Of a stretch of 64,000 nt of DNA, positions 44,702 through 51,586 are shown in pieces. The notes under the pieces are model-generated. The model ran no database searches. It was given only the letters and a program-made list of their open reading frames with translations, and was not told the DNA's origin. The translations under genes and the position numbers were made by a program. The stretch spans positions 1,178,001 through 1,242,000 of the forward strand of contig JADKGW010000001.1 in NCBI GenBank assembly GCA_016722075.1, written 5' to 3'. This DNA is from Candidatus Kouleothrix ribensis. GTDB lineage: Bacteria; Chloroflexota; Chloroflexia; Chloroflexales; Roseiflexaceae. How positions within the stretch are numbered: the first letter of the stretch is position 1; each line of letters starts with the position of its first letter.

Positions 44702-45138
44702 ATTGCTCTCTTATACTTTGACAGGATGACACGGTGAAAAGGTGACACGATGACACGATGACACGATGACAGGGTGACACGATGAAAAGATGACACGATG
44801 AATGTCTCACTGGCAATGCCATCTCGTCACCTGGTCATCTGGTCATCTCGTCACCGTGTCACCTGGTCATCTGGTCATCTGGTCATCTGGTCATCTGGTC
44901 ATCTGGTCATCTCGTCACCTGGTCATCTGGTCACCTGGTCATCTCGTCACCTGGTCACCTGGTCACCTGGTCACCTGGTCATCTGGTCATCTGGTCATCT
45001 GGTCATCTGGTCATCTGGTCATCTCGTCACCTAGTCACCTGGTCATCTGGTCATCTGGTCACCTAGTCACCTGGTCATCGTGTCATCTGGTCATCTGGTC
45101 ACCTGGTCATCTGGTCATCTGGTCATCGTGTCATCGTG
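44702..45138. repeat. Inverted octanucleotide repeat array in the E1alpha-E1beta spacer
   Basis: The left arm (~44714-44800) is about 10 units of ATGACACG-type octamers. The right arm (~44818-45141) is about 40 units of the complementary orientation, CTGGTCAT / CTGGTCAC / CTCGTCAC / CGTGTCAT. The period is exactly 8 nt. The outer ends match: GATGACACGATGACAC at the left is the complement of GTGTCATCGTGTCATC at the right, so the transcript could fold into a long hairpin. The array runs into the E1alpha stop codon (TGA at 45139-45141). Confidence 0.93.
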
Positions 45139-46143
45139 TCACGACTCGGCATAGACGTGCTTCAGCAGCGTGCTCGGCTCGGGCAACGGCGCTTGTTCGG
45201 CGAAGCTGGTCGCATCATCGACTGCGTGCTTGATCTGGGCGCGCAGCTCGTGCTCGATTGTGTCGTCGAGCAGGCCGTGCTCGCGCAGGTACTCGCGAAA
45301 GCGCACGATCGGGTCGTGGTTGCGCAGGCTTTTGAGCTCGTCGGCCGGGCGGTAGGTGCGGTCGTTGTCATCGCTCGAGTGTGGGGTCAGGCGCACGCAG
45401 TGTGCCTCGATCAGCGTCGGCCCGGCCCCGCTGCGCGCCCGCGCTACCGCAGTGCGTGTGGCGTAGTAGGCTGCCAGCACGTCGGTGCCGTCGACCTTGA
45501 CACCAGGGATGCCATAGGCCGGGCCGCGGTCGGCTACGCTCTGCACCGCCATCTGCTGGCTCATGGGTACCGAGATCGCGTAATCGTTATTCTCGCACTG
45601 GAAGATCACCGGCAGCTTATGCACTGCCGCCAGGTTGATGCCCTCGTGAAAGTCGCCCTGGCTCGAGGTGCCTTCGCCAAACGAGACCCACGCGATCGCG
45701 TCGCCGCCTTTGATCTTTTCGGCCAGCCCGACTCCGGCGGCATGGGCGATCTGCGTGCCAACCGGGCTCGACTGCGTGATGATCTTGTGCTGGCGGTGCC
45801 CGTAGTGCGCCGGCATCTGCCGCCCGCCGCTGGCCGGGTCGGCGGCGCGCGCGAAGATCGCCAGCATCACATCGCGCGGGGTCATGCCCATCACCAGCAC
45901 TGTGCCCAGCCCGCGATAGTATGGCAGCGTGAAGTCTTTACCGCGCTGGAGCGCGAAGGCTGCGCCAACTTGCGCGGCCTCGTGGCCCTGGCACGAGATT
46001 ACGAAGGGCGCCTTGCCCGAGCGATTGAGCAACCACATGCGCTCGTCGAGTGCTCGCGCAAGCAGCATAGAGCGGTACATCTCGCGCATGGTCTGCTCGT
46101 CGAGATCGTGGGCCAGCGCCTGTGTTTCGGCCGCTATGGTCAT
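45139..46143 (-). CDS. 2-oxoacid dehydrogenase E1 alpha subunit (branched-chain type)
   Basis: 334 aa with AAAGGAG before the ATG. MYRSMLLARALDERMWLLNRSGKAPF near 22-47 and GHEAAQVGAAFAL near 52-64 are BCKDH-like. The TPP/Mg motif is SFGEGTSSQGDFHEGINLAAVHKLPVIFQCENN near 158-190 (GDG-type motif in GEG form). RLTPHSSDDNDRTYR near 260-275 is the loop seen in branched-chain E1alpha. It decarboxylates 2-oxoacids with E1beta. First gene of the operon; no E3 gene lies nearby. Confidence 0.95.
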   Translation of the reverse strand: MTIAAETQALAHDLDEQTMREMYRSMLLARALDERMWLLNRSGKAPFVISCQGHEAAQVGAAFALQRGKDFTLPYYRGLGTVLVMGMTPRDVMLAIFARAADPASGGRQMPAHYGHRQHKIITQSSPVGTQIAHAAGVGLAEKIKGGDAIAWVSFGEGTSSQGDFHEGINLAAVHKLPVIFQCENNDYAISVPMSQQMAVQSVADRGPAYGIPGVKVDGTDVLAAYYATRTAVARARSGAGPTLIEAHCVRLTPHSSDDNDRTYRPADELKSLRNHDPIVRFREYLREHGLLDDTIEHELRAQIKHAVDDATSFAEQAPLPEPSTLLKHVYAES

Positions 46144-46636
46144 GTGAGTACTCCTTTGGACTCATCTACAGGAGTTACGCGGTGGCCCGCGCTGCGCGCT
46201 CGTTCGCCTGCGGCAGCATGATTCTTGGGGTGCGGTTTTCGCGCCTAGCGCGAAAACCGCACTGCCGCAGGCTACAAACGCCGATTGCGTACATCCTGTC
46301 ATCTCGGGTCGATACGTCGCCCATGAAAGAACGCCCCGATGGCGACATCGTGGGCGTTGATTGGAATTGCCTTGGCCTGCCCCACCGCCGGGTGGGTTTG
46401 CCGCGCCGAGCCTGTCATCAACGCTGATGGCGCTCGCTCAATTGCGCGTAGTGTACCATAGAGTAGGGCTGGGTGCAAAGGCTTGCGCTGCCGCGCCGCC
46501 GCCAGGTATACTACCAACTCGTAGCGCATGGCGGGGTGGGATGCTCAGCGCTGGGGTTTTGCCCACCACCCGTTCGCCGAGCCGGCCGTATCTTCGCCGC
46601 TGCGCTGTGCCGTTCGTGTGGTGAGCAAGTAATGCT
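46144..46636. other. Spacer with hairpin-bearing element, no gene seen
   Basis: The 493 bp between the 2-oxoacid dehydrogenase operon and the AraC remnant contain element copy B (46168-46299). The remaining ~340 bp hold no convincing gene, promoter or RNA. Confidence 0.6.
46168..46299. repeat. Hairpin-bearing dispersed element, copy B (best-preserved)
   Basis: 132 bp. Terminal inverted repeats ACAGGAGTTACGC (left) and GCGTACATCCTGT (right) match at 11 of 13. Inside: core CCTGCGGCAGCATG at 46207-46220, a perfect 15-bp hairpin (GTGCGGTTTTCGCGC, loop CTA, 46230-46262), then GCCGCAGGCTACAAACGCCG, shared with copy A. No coding capacity; MITE-like. Confidence 0.8.
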
Positions 46637-47471
46637 ATGCCAGTTTTTGAGTTCGCGCCGCACCAGTTGCTCAGCCCGTATATGCTTGGCTTCAGCTACA
46701 CCGAGCGCGCCTTTGCACCGCCGCACGACACCTTCGATATCCTTCCCGACAGCATGATCGAGCTGGTCTGGAGCTTTGGCCTGCCCTGCTCGATCGCGCT
46801 CGCCGGCCAGGAGCGGCTGCTCCCGCCTTGCTACGCGGTCGGCCTGCTCGACGCGCCGGCGCAGTTGCGTGCGCGCGGGGTGCTGCGGGCCATCCGCGCG
46901 CGCTTCTACCCGTGGGGGTTGCTGCCGCTGCTCGGCGATCTGCTCGCGCCCGCGGCGCCGGGGCTGCGCGGGCTGCTCGTGGCCGGGCCAGAGCTGCTCG
47001 GCCTGGGGCCGGAGCTCGCCGATGCGCTACTGGGCGGGCCTGATCGCGCCATCGCCGAGCTCCAGCAGTTCCTGCTCGGCCGCGCCATCCAGGCCCGTTT
47101 CGGCGACCCGACCGTTGTCGCGGCTGCACGGCAGATCCTCGCGCGCCGAGGCGATCTATCGATCGACGAGCTGGCACGGGCCAGCTTCGCCTCGCCGCGC
47201 GCTGCGCCGCCGGTTCCAGTCTAGCCTGGGTGCCGGCCCGAAGGCCCTGGCGCGCGCGGCGCGCTTCGAGCATGTGCGCGCGCTGCTGTGGGAAGACCCA
47301 GATGCCGAGCTATCGGCGGTGGCGCTCGCGGCCGGCTACGCCGACCAGGCTCACATGCAGCGCGAGTTCCGCCAGTTCAGCCAGCGCACCCCACGCGTGT
47401 TTGCCGAGGAGATGCGCCAGGTCCGGCGGCTGTTCGGCGCGCCGGGTGGCCGAAATCTTCAAGACAGCTGA
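46637..47471 (+). pseudogene. AraC-family regulator, frameshifted
   Basis: The first frame (46637-47224) encodes an N-terminal domain like DUF6597 (FEFAPHQLLSPYMLGFSY, DILPDSMIELVWSFG) and the start of an HTH (LSIDELARASFASPRA). At about 47190-47205 the frame is lost and ends at a stop. The reading continues one frame over with LRRRFQSSLGAGPKALARAARF and AALAAGYADQAHMQREFRQFS to 47471, the rest of a standard AraC HTH_18. A net change of one or two bases restores it. Either a real inactivating mutation or a sequencing error. Confidence 0.8.
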
Positions 47472-47532
47472 CCGGGCGCTCTGCTACACTCTACTCGAGC
47501 TTGGTACTAGTGCAACGAAGGGAGTGTACGAA

Positions 47533-47895
47533 ATGGCAACTGTGCTCGGGAATGTCAACCTGTTTGTGCGCGACGTGGAGCGCGCGCGGCGCTTCTATGC
47601 CGAGGCGCTTGGGCTGGACGAGGATGCGGACCGCTCGGCGCCGCCCGGCTTTGTGCTGCTGCAAGCGGGCGGTTGCACGCTGACGCTGCAGGACGCCACC
47701 GCGCCTGGCGCCGTCTTTGGTGCAGACGCGGGGATCGAGCTGGGATTCGCGGTCGACGACGTCGCGGCCGCGCGCGAGCGCCTGGCGCAGTGGGGCGGCG
47801 TAGCTGGCGAGGTGCAGCAGATGGGCTGGGGTGGGGGCTTCGACGCGGCCGACCCGGATGGGCACCGGCTGACGATCTACCGCATGCATCGCTGA
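47533..47895 (+). CDS. VOC (glyoxalase/dioxygenase superfamily) protein
   Basis: 120 aa. ATG at 47533 with GAAGGGAG upstream. One VOC beta-alpha-beta-beta-beta pair: LGNVNLFVRDVERARRFYAEALGL (5-28), VLLQAGGCTLTLQDA, IELGFAVDDVAAARERLAQWGG (~78-99), FDAADPDGHRLTIYRM (~103-118). Metal ligand positions are partly retained (E/H near the strand ends). Cytosolic; substrate unknown. It follows the frameshifted AraC gene by 61 bp and may have been its target. Confidence 0.85.
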   Translation: MATVLGNVNLFVRDVERARRFYAEALGLDEDADRSAPPGFVLLQAGGCTLTLQDATAPGAVFGADAGIELGFAVDDVAAARERLAQWGGVAGEVQQMGWGGGFDAADPDGHRLTIYRMHR

Positions 47896-47955
47896 GACAG
47901 GCAGGGAATTCCAAAGGTGCTAGTTCGCATCGGCGGAGATCCGTTACGGGTTGGC

Positions 47956-47984
47956 GGCAGTCGGCAGCTATACTGTCGACTGCC
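47956..47984. terminator. Hairpin between convergent genes
   Basis: GGCAGTCG and CGACTGCC form a perfect 8-bp stem with a 13-nt loop between the VOC gene and the M23-like gene. A bidirectional terminator is plausible, although the sequence also resembles the CTGCCTGCTGCC word arrays. Confidence 0.4.
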
Positions 47985-48006
47985 TGCTACCTGCTGCGAA
48001 CCCGCA

Positions 48007-48666
48007 CTAGCGCGCGCCTGCCAGCGCATTGAAGTCGAGCGGGTTGACATTGACACCATCCTGCCAGACCTGATAGTCGAGGTGTGGGCCGCTCGATTGC
48101 CCGGTCGAGCCGACATGGCCGATCACGTCGCCGCGCCTGACCGCCTGGCCATCTTGCACGGCGAAGTCTTTCAGGTGCGAGTAGCCGGTCTTATAGTGCA
48201 GGCCTTCGAGCCAGATGTGGTTGCCGGCCGGCCAGGAGTTGGCCGCCAGGTGAACAACGCCATCGTGGGTGGCGTATACCGGCGCCCCGAGCGTACCTGC
48301 CGGGTCGGCCTGGCCGTCGCCATCGCCATCGATCGCCAGGTCGACTGCGCCCCAGATATTTGCCGGCGCGTGGCTGCCCACGCCGTAGCCCTGGGTCATG
48401 ACAGTGTTCGGCTGGCCGAGCGGGTTGATCGCCGGCAGGTCGGGATTGGCCACGCCGCGCCCGCTCTGCGCCTGGGCCTCGGCCGAGATGCCTTGCGTCT
48501 GAACGCCGGCACTCGCGGCTGCAAACGAGGCGCCGCCGTTCCACATGCTCAGCCTGCTGCGACTCGGCTGGGTCGCCTGCATGAATAAATATAGCACGCC
48601 GAGCAGTGCCAGCACCAGCAGTACCTTACGCAGGCTGCCGGCGGCTGCCCATCCATCGTTGATCAC
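48007..48666 (-). CDS. Membrane-anchored M23/LytM-like protein with altered zinc ligands
   Basis: 219 aa. GTG at 48666 overlaps the upstream stop by 4 bp. One membrane helix at ~14-33 (VLLVLALLGVLYLFM), then an outside region with the M23 fold: GAVDLAIDGDGDGQA near 107-121, GAPVYATHDGVVHLAANSW, WLEGLHYKTGYSHLKDFAV near 150-168, VRRGDVIGHVGSTGQSSGPHLDYQVW near 175-200. The HxxxD motif reads WGAVD and HxH reads HLD, so two canonical zinc-binding histidines are missing. Likely a non-catalytic or divergent peptidoglycan-binding LytM protein that works with the glucosaminidase. Confidence 0.82.
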   Translation of the reverse strand: MINDGWAAAGSLRKVLLVLALLGVLYLFMQATQPSRSRLSMWNGGASFAAASAGVQTQGISAEAQAQSGRGVANPDLPAINPLGQPNTVMTQGYGVGSHAPANIWGAVDLAIDGDGDGQADPAGTLGAPVYATHDGVVHLAANSWPAGNHIWLEGLHYKTGYSHLKDFAVQDGQAVRRGDVIGHVGSTGQSSGPHLDYQVWQDGVNVNPLDFNALAGAR

Positions 48667-49715
48667 CGCACAACCCCCTGCCGCCATGTGTCGGCCAGCC
48701 CTACTACGGTTTGGACATAATTGCCAACGTCATTTTCGAAGGAGGGTGCGTAGATCGGGATGATCTGCTCGATCGTTGCGACGCCGCGATCGTTCACGTA
48801 TTCCGTCGCAATCAGCTTGTACCAATCTTCGATGCCTTCATCCCAGCTGGCGTAGTCGCGGAAGCGGCCGAAGCATGTGCCATAGCCGGCGCAGATAATA
48901 TTGCCGACGTTGTGGGTCGTGCCGCCGTCAGGCTTCAGGCCGGCCCAGCCGGGGTTGGTGCCCGCGCTCGATTCGTGGATGAAGAACGCCAATGCATAGG
49001 CCGGGTCGATGCCGTAGCGCCGGCCCATCTCGAGCCAGATTGCGCCGGTGCCTTGCGCCGGTGAGCCATAGTGCGCCAGCACCTGGTCGACGAACTGCGC
49101 GCTGAGGGTCGGCTCGCCCAGCAGCGAGTGCTGGCCGGCCGGGATGTTCACCGGGTTGGTTTTGAATACCTTGGTGAGCGAGTTGTTCAGCACCGACGAC
49201 GCGCTGCCACCGAATGTGCTGATGATCGTCTTGGGCGAGGCCGAGGCGAACCAGAACACCAGCACGCTTGCCAGCGCGATCATCGCCAGCATCCACGGCC
49301 GCCCGCGCAGAAAGTCGCCGGGCGATTCGTGGGCGGCCGAGCGCGTATATGCTGGCCGCGGCTGCGCAAACGTGCGCGCGAGCGCGTCGGCCTGCTGTAG
49401 GTCGAGCGATTTCTTGGCGATCGAGCGCCGCGCCGGGGCAGCCGGCTGTAGCAGGTGGATTTCGGCCTGGGCCAGGCTGGTACGCTGTGGCCCCTCGCGT
49501 GGCATGCTGGCAGGTACGCGGCCAAGCGGCAACGGCTGGCGCGCGCTGCGCGGGCCGGCATCGGGCGGGTCGTCGAATGGATCGCGCAGGTTCAAGATCG
49601 GCCGGGGGGCCTCGCGCAGCGGCTGCTGGCGGGCCTCAAACATCGGGTTGCGCCGGGCCGGCTCGGCGGGCGTGTCGGTAGGCTTGCGCCGCCGCGCTGC
49701 TGCCTCTTCGCTCAT
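48663..49715 (-). CDS. Membrane-anchored glucosaminidase-family cell-wall hydrolase
   Basis: 350 aa. A long basic, Pro/Arg-rich cytosolic N-terminus (~1-135), one membrane helix (MLAMIALASVLVFWFA, ~141-156), then an outside domain. Residues ~215-345 match the GH73/glucosaminidase pattern: SAQFVDQVLAHYGSPAQGTG, YGIDPAYALAFFIHESSAGTN (catalytic Glu in HES), GNIICAGYGTCFGRFRDYASWDEGIEDWYKLI. It cleaves the glycan backbone of peptidoglycan. Overlaps both neighbours by 4 bp (translational coupling). Confidence 0.88.
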   Translation of the reverse strand: MSEEAAARRRKPTDTPAEPARRNPMFEARQQPLREAPRPILNLRDPFDDPPDAGPRSARQPLPLGRVPASMPREGPQRTSLAQAEIHLLQPAAPARRSIAKKSLDLQQADALARTFAQPRPAYTRSAAHESPGDFLRGRPWMLAMIALASVLVFWFASASPKTIISTFGGSASSVLNNSLTKVFKTNPVNIPAGQHSLLGEPTLSAQFVDQVLAHYGSPAQGTGAIWLEMGRRYGIDPAYALAFFIHESSAGTNPGWAGLKPDGGTTHNVGNIICAGYGTCFGRFRDYASWDEGIEDWYKLIATEYVNDRGVATIEQIIPIYAPSFENDVGNYVQTVVGLADTWRQGVVR

Positions 49716-50239
49716 CGACCTTGTCCTTGGGCCAGCTGCGCCTGCTCTGCCGCAGTCGGCATGCGAAACGCGCCGTCCTTGTTCAAATAGACGATCTGCT
49801 CGTTACGAACGTTCAGCAGCAGATCGACATGCCCGTCGTTGTCCATATCGCGCAGATCCAGCGTCAGGGTCGTAAGGTCGGCGTCGGCCCCAAACAAATA
49901 TGGCCCGGTGATCGTGCGTGCCCTGGCCGGGTCGCCGCCCGGTAGCTCGATCAGGAGTGCTTGCCGATTCAGATTGACTGCGATCAGGTGGGTTGGCTGG
50001 CCATTCGCTTCGTTGTGCCCGACAAATCCGTCGATCTGCATGGTGCGCGGCCGCCCGTAACGTATATCGTCGAACAGTATGGCCGCTCGGCCAACCAGCA
50101 GGCTTACCAGGACATAGAGCGCCACCGCTGCCAACAGCAGGGTGATCGCGTAAAGCCAGCCGTGCAGCCGCTGCGGCAACGCCATGGGCCAGCCGCCTAC
50201 GCGCTGCGCCGGGCGCAATGTCTTGTGCGTCACTGCCAT
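49712..50239 (-). CDS. Membrane-anchored FG-GAP/VCBS-like protein
   Basis: 175 aa. ATG at 50239 with AGGAGG 9 nt upstream; an in-frame GTG lies 18 bp earlier. One N-terminal membrane helix (LYAITLLLAAVALYVLVSLLVG, ~27-48), then an outside beta-rich domain with LTLDLRDMDNDGHVDLLLNV near 130-149, a Ca-binding FG-GAP/VCBS loop (DMDNDGHVD). First gene of a three-gene operon with the glucosaminidase and M23-like genes. It may be an adhesion or scaffold part of a cell-wall machine; function not known. Confidence 0.78.
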   Translation of the reverse strand: MAVTHKTLRPAQRVGGWPMALPQRLHGWLYAITLLLAAVALYVLVSLLVGRAAILFDDIRYGRPRTMQIDGFVGHNEANGQPTHLIAVNLNRQALLIELPGGDPARARTITGPYLFGADADLTTLTLDLRDMDNDGHVDLLLNVRNEQIVYLNKDGAFRMPTAAEQAQLAQGQGR

Positions 50240-50564
50240 ACTCGCGCGCCTCCTCACCTACGCCGGCCGCATGAAACGCCGGCACTGAGGCGCGGCACGT
50301 GCAGTTCAAGCAGCCATCTATCTGTGGTTCTTGCGAACCTTACGCTATTCGGTGAGGTGTATTATAATAGAACATGTGTTCTGTGTCAATACTTTTTTCG
50401 CTCATTTGTGCGCGTTGTTGAGCAGGCTCTGGCGCAGCAGGACGCACTACCGCCTGTATTATACCAAACCCTGGCGAGCGAAATAGCAGCGACACTGGTG
50501 CGTTTAGCACATAGTTCGCGCGGACTCGGCGCGGCGATATGACGTAGGCCAACCGCGATTTGTT
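50240..50564. other. Upstream region of the cell-wall operon
   Basis: No gene. Holds a strong promoter/operator (50361-50389), a second minus-strand TATAAT at 50458-50463 and a short palindrome GGTTCTTGCGAACC near 50322, which lies in the leader of the minus-strand transcript. Confidence 0.6.
50361..50389 (-). promoter_or_regulatory. Consensus promoter with LexA-type operator in the spacer
   Basis: On the minus strand: TTGACA (complement at 50384-50389), exactly 17 bp, TATAAT (complement at 50361-50366). The spacer contains AGAACACATGTTCT (50369-50382), a GAAC-N4-GTTC palindrome. LexA boxes of the Gram-positive type follow GAAC-N4-GTTC. A repressor bound here would block RNA polymerase. It drives the cell-wall operon starting at 50239. 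Confidence 0.82.
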
Positions 50565-51387
50565 TCAGGCAACCGCCGCGACTGATCGCTGCGTCAGTGA
50601 TGGGTGCAGCCGCGTCGCCGCCAGCCAGGCTTCGACCGTCGCAACCGGCAGGATGGCCTGCTCAGTCACGATCCCCGCGATCAGCTCGAGCGGCGTGAAG
50701 TCGTACGGCAGGTCGCCGAGCCGGCCCTCGTGGCCGCTGTGCGGCCAGGGTATCTCGTTGAGTGTGTTGGCGCCATCGAGCAGCTGGAAGCCCGGTGGCA
50801 AGAATTTTTCGCTGCCGCATAGCGTATACAGCGGTGGCTTGCCGCGCTTCCTGGTCGCTAAGCAGGGTGATCGTGATGCCGCATGCGCGCAGCAGCTCGA
50901 CCGTCGCGCGGCCCTCGCGGCCAGGCAACGACTCGGCACACAATACCTCCAGGTGGCGGCCGGCACGTTGGGCGTGAATCAGCGCATGCTGGATGGTGCT
51001 GCTGAATGAGAGTGTGATCACCCGGCTGCCCTCACCGATCAGCCCGAGCGCGCCTTCGGCCACGTTCAGCGCGTGCAGATGCATCTGGCGTTTGAACTCG
51101 CCGGTAGCCTGGGCCACAGCCTGGCGCTGCCCGCTTGGGCTATCGCTCTGCTCCATGCGCCAGAGCACCGCGTTCACCAGGTTAACCAACGGCGCCATCA
51201 CGGCCTGGGCGCGGATCAGTGCCCAGCCGACCGTCAAGATCTCGTGGCGGAACGCATCGGGCGAGGATGTTTGGCCGAGCGATGCGTGCTGAAGCAAGAG
51301 GTCGGCGGCACGCTCGGCGATCTGCGCCGCGCCAGATTGGTTGTCGGCTGCGATTGCCGCAATCGCCTGTGTGAAGGTCTGTTCCAC
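50565..51387 (-). pseudogene. IF-2B/eIF-2B-alpha family protein, deleted and frameshifted
   Basis: GTG at 51387 with AGAGGAG upstream. The N-terminal part (VEQTFTQAIAAIAADN, EILTVGWALIRAQAVMAPLVNLVNAVLW, RVITLSFSSTIQHALIHAQ, ITITLLSD) and the C-terminal part (RKRGKPPLYTLCGSEKFLPPGF, YDFTPLELIAGIVTE, AATRLHPSL) are in different frames. The expected central segment with the GADAI-type motif is absent; ~50-60 codons are missing near 50860. The remaining length is ~274 codons against an expected ~330. Related to ribose-1,5-bisphosphate/methylthioribose-phosphate isomerases. Almost certainly inactive. Confidence 0.82.
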
Positions 51388-51586
51388 GAATCGATCTCCT
51401 CTCGGCAGCGAAATGGGGCGCGCTGCCGAGTATTGACCACGCATGGGGCGCCGTTGCTCGCGTAGTGTGGTGATTCCGATAGTCTGTCGTAGCACGATGT
51501 GGGGAATCTGACGCCAATCTGGGCTGATGTGCGTTCGCTCATGGCTGCATCGATGGGCTGGATTGAACGCATCGGGCGGTCATCTA

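Noticed and set aside
44702..45141. CRISPR array
   Set aside because: Units are 8 nt, adjacent and without unique spacers; no cas genes nearby.
44798..45233. Plus-strand frames encoding HLVIWSSG repeats
   Set aside because: They are products of the octanucleotide array, which reads the same in all frames; no RBS or partner.
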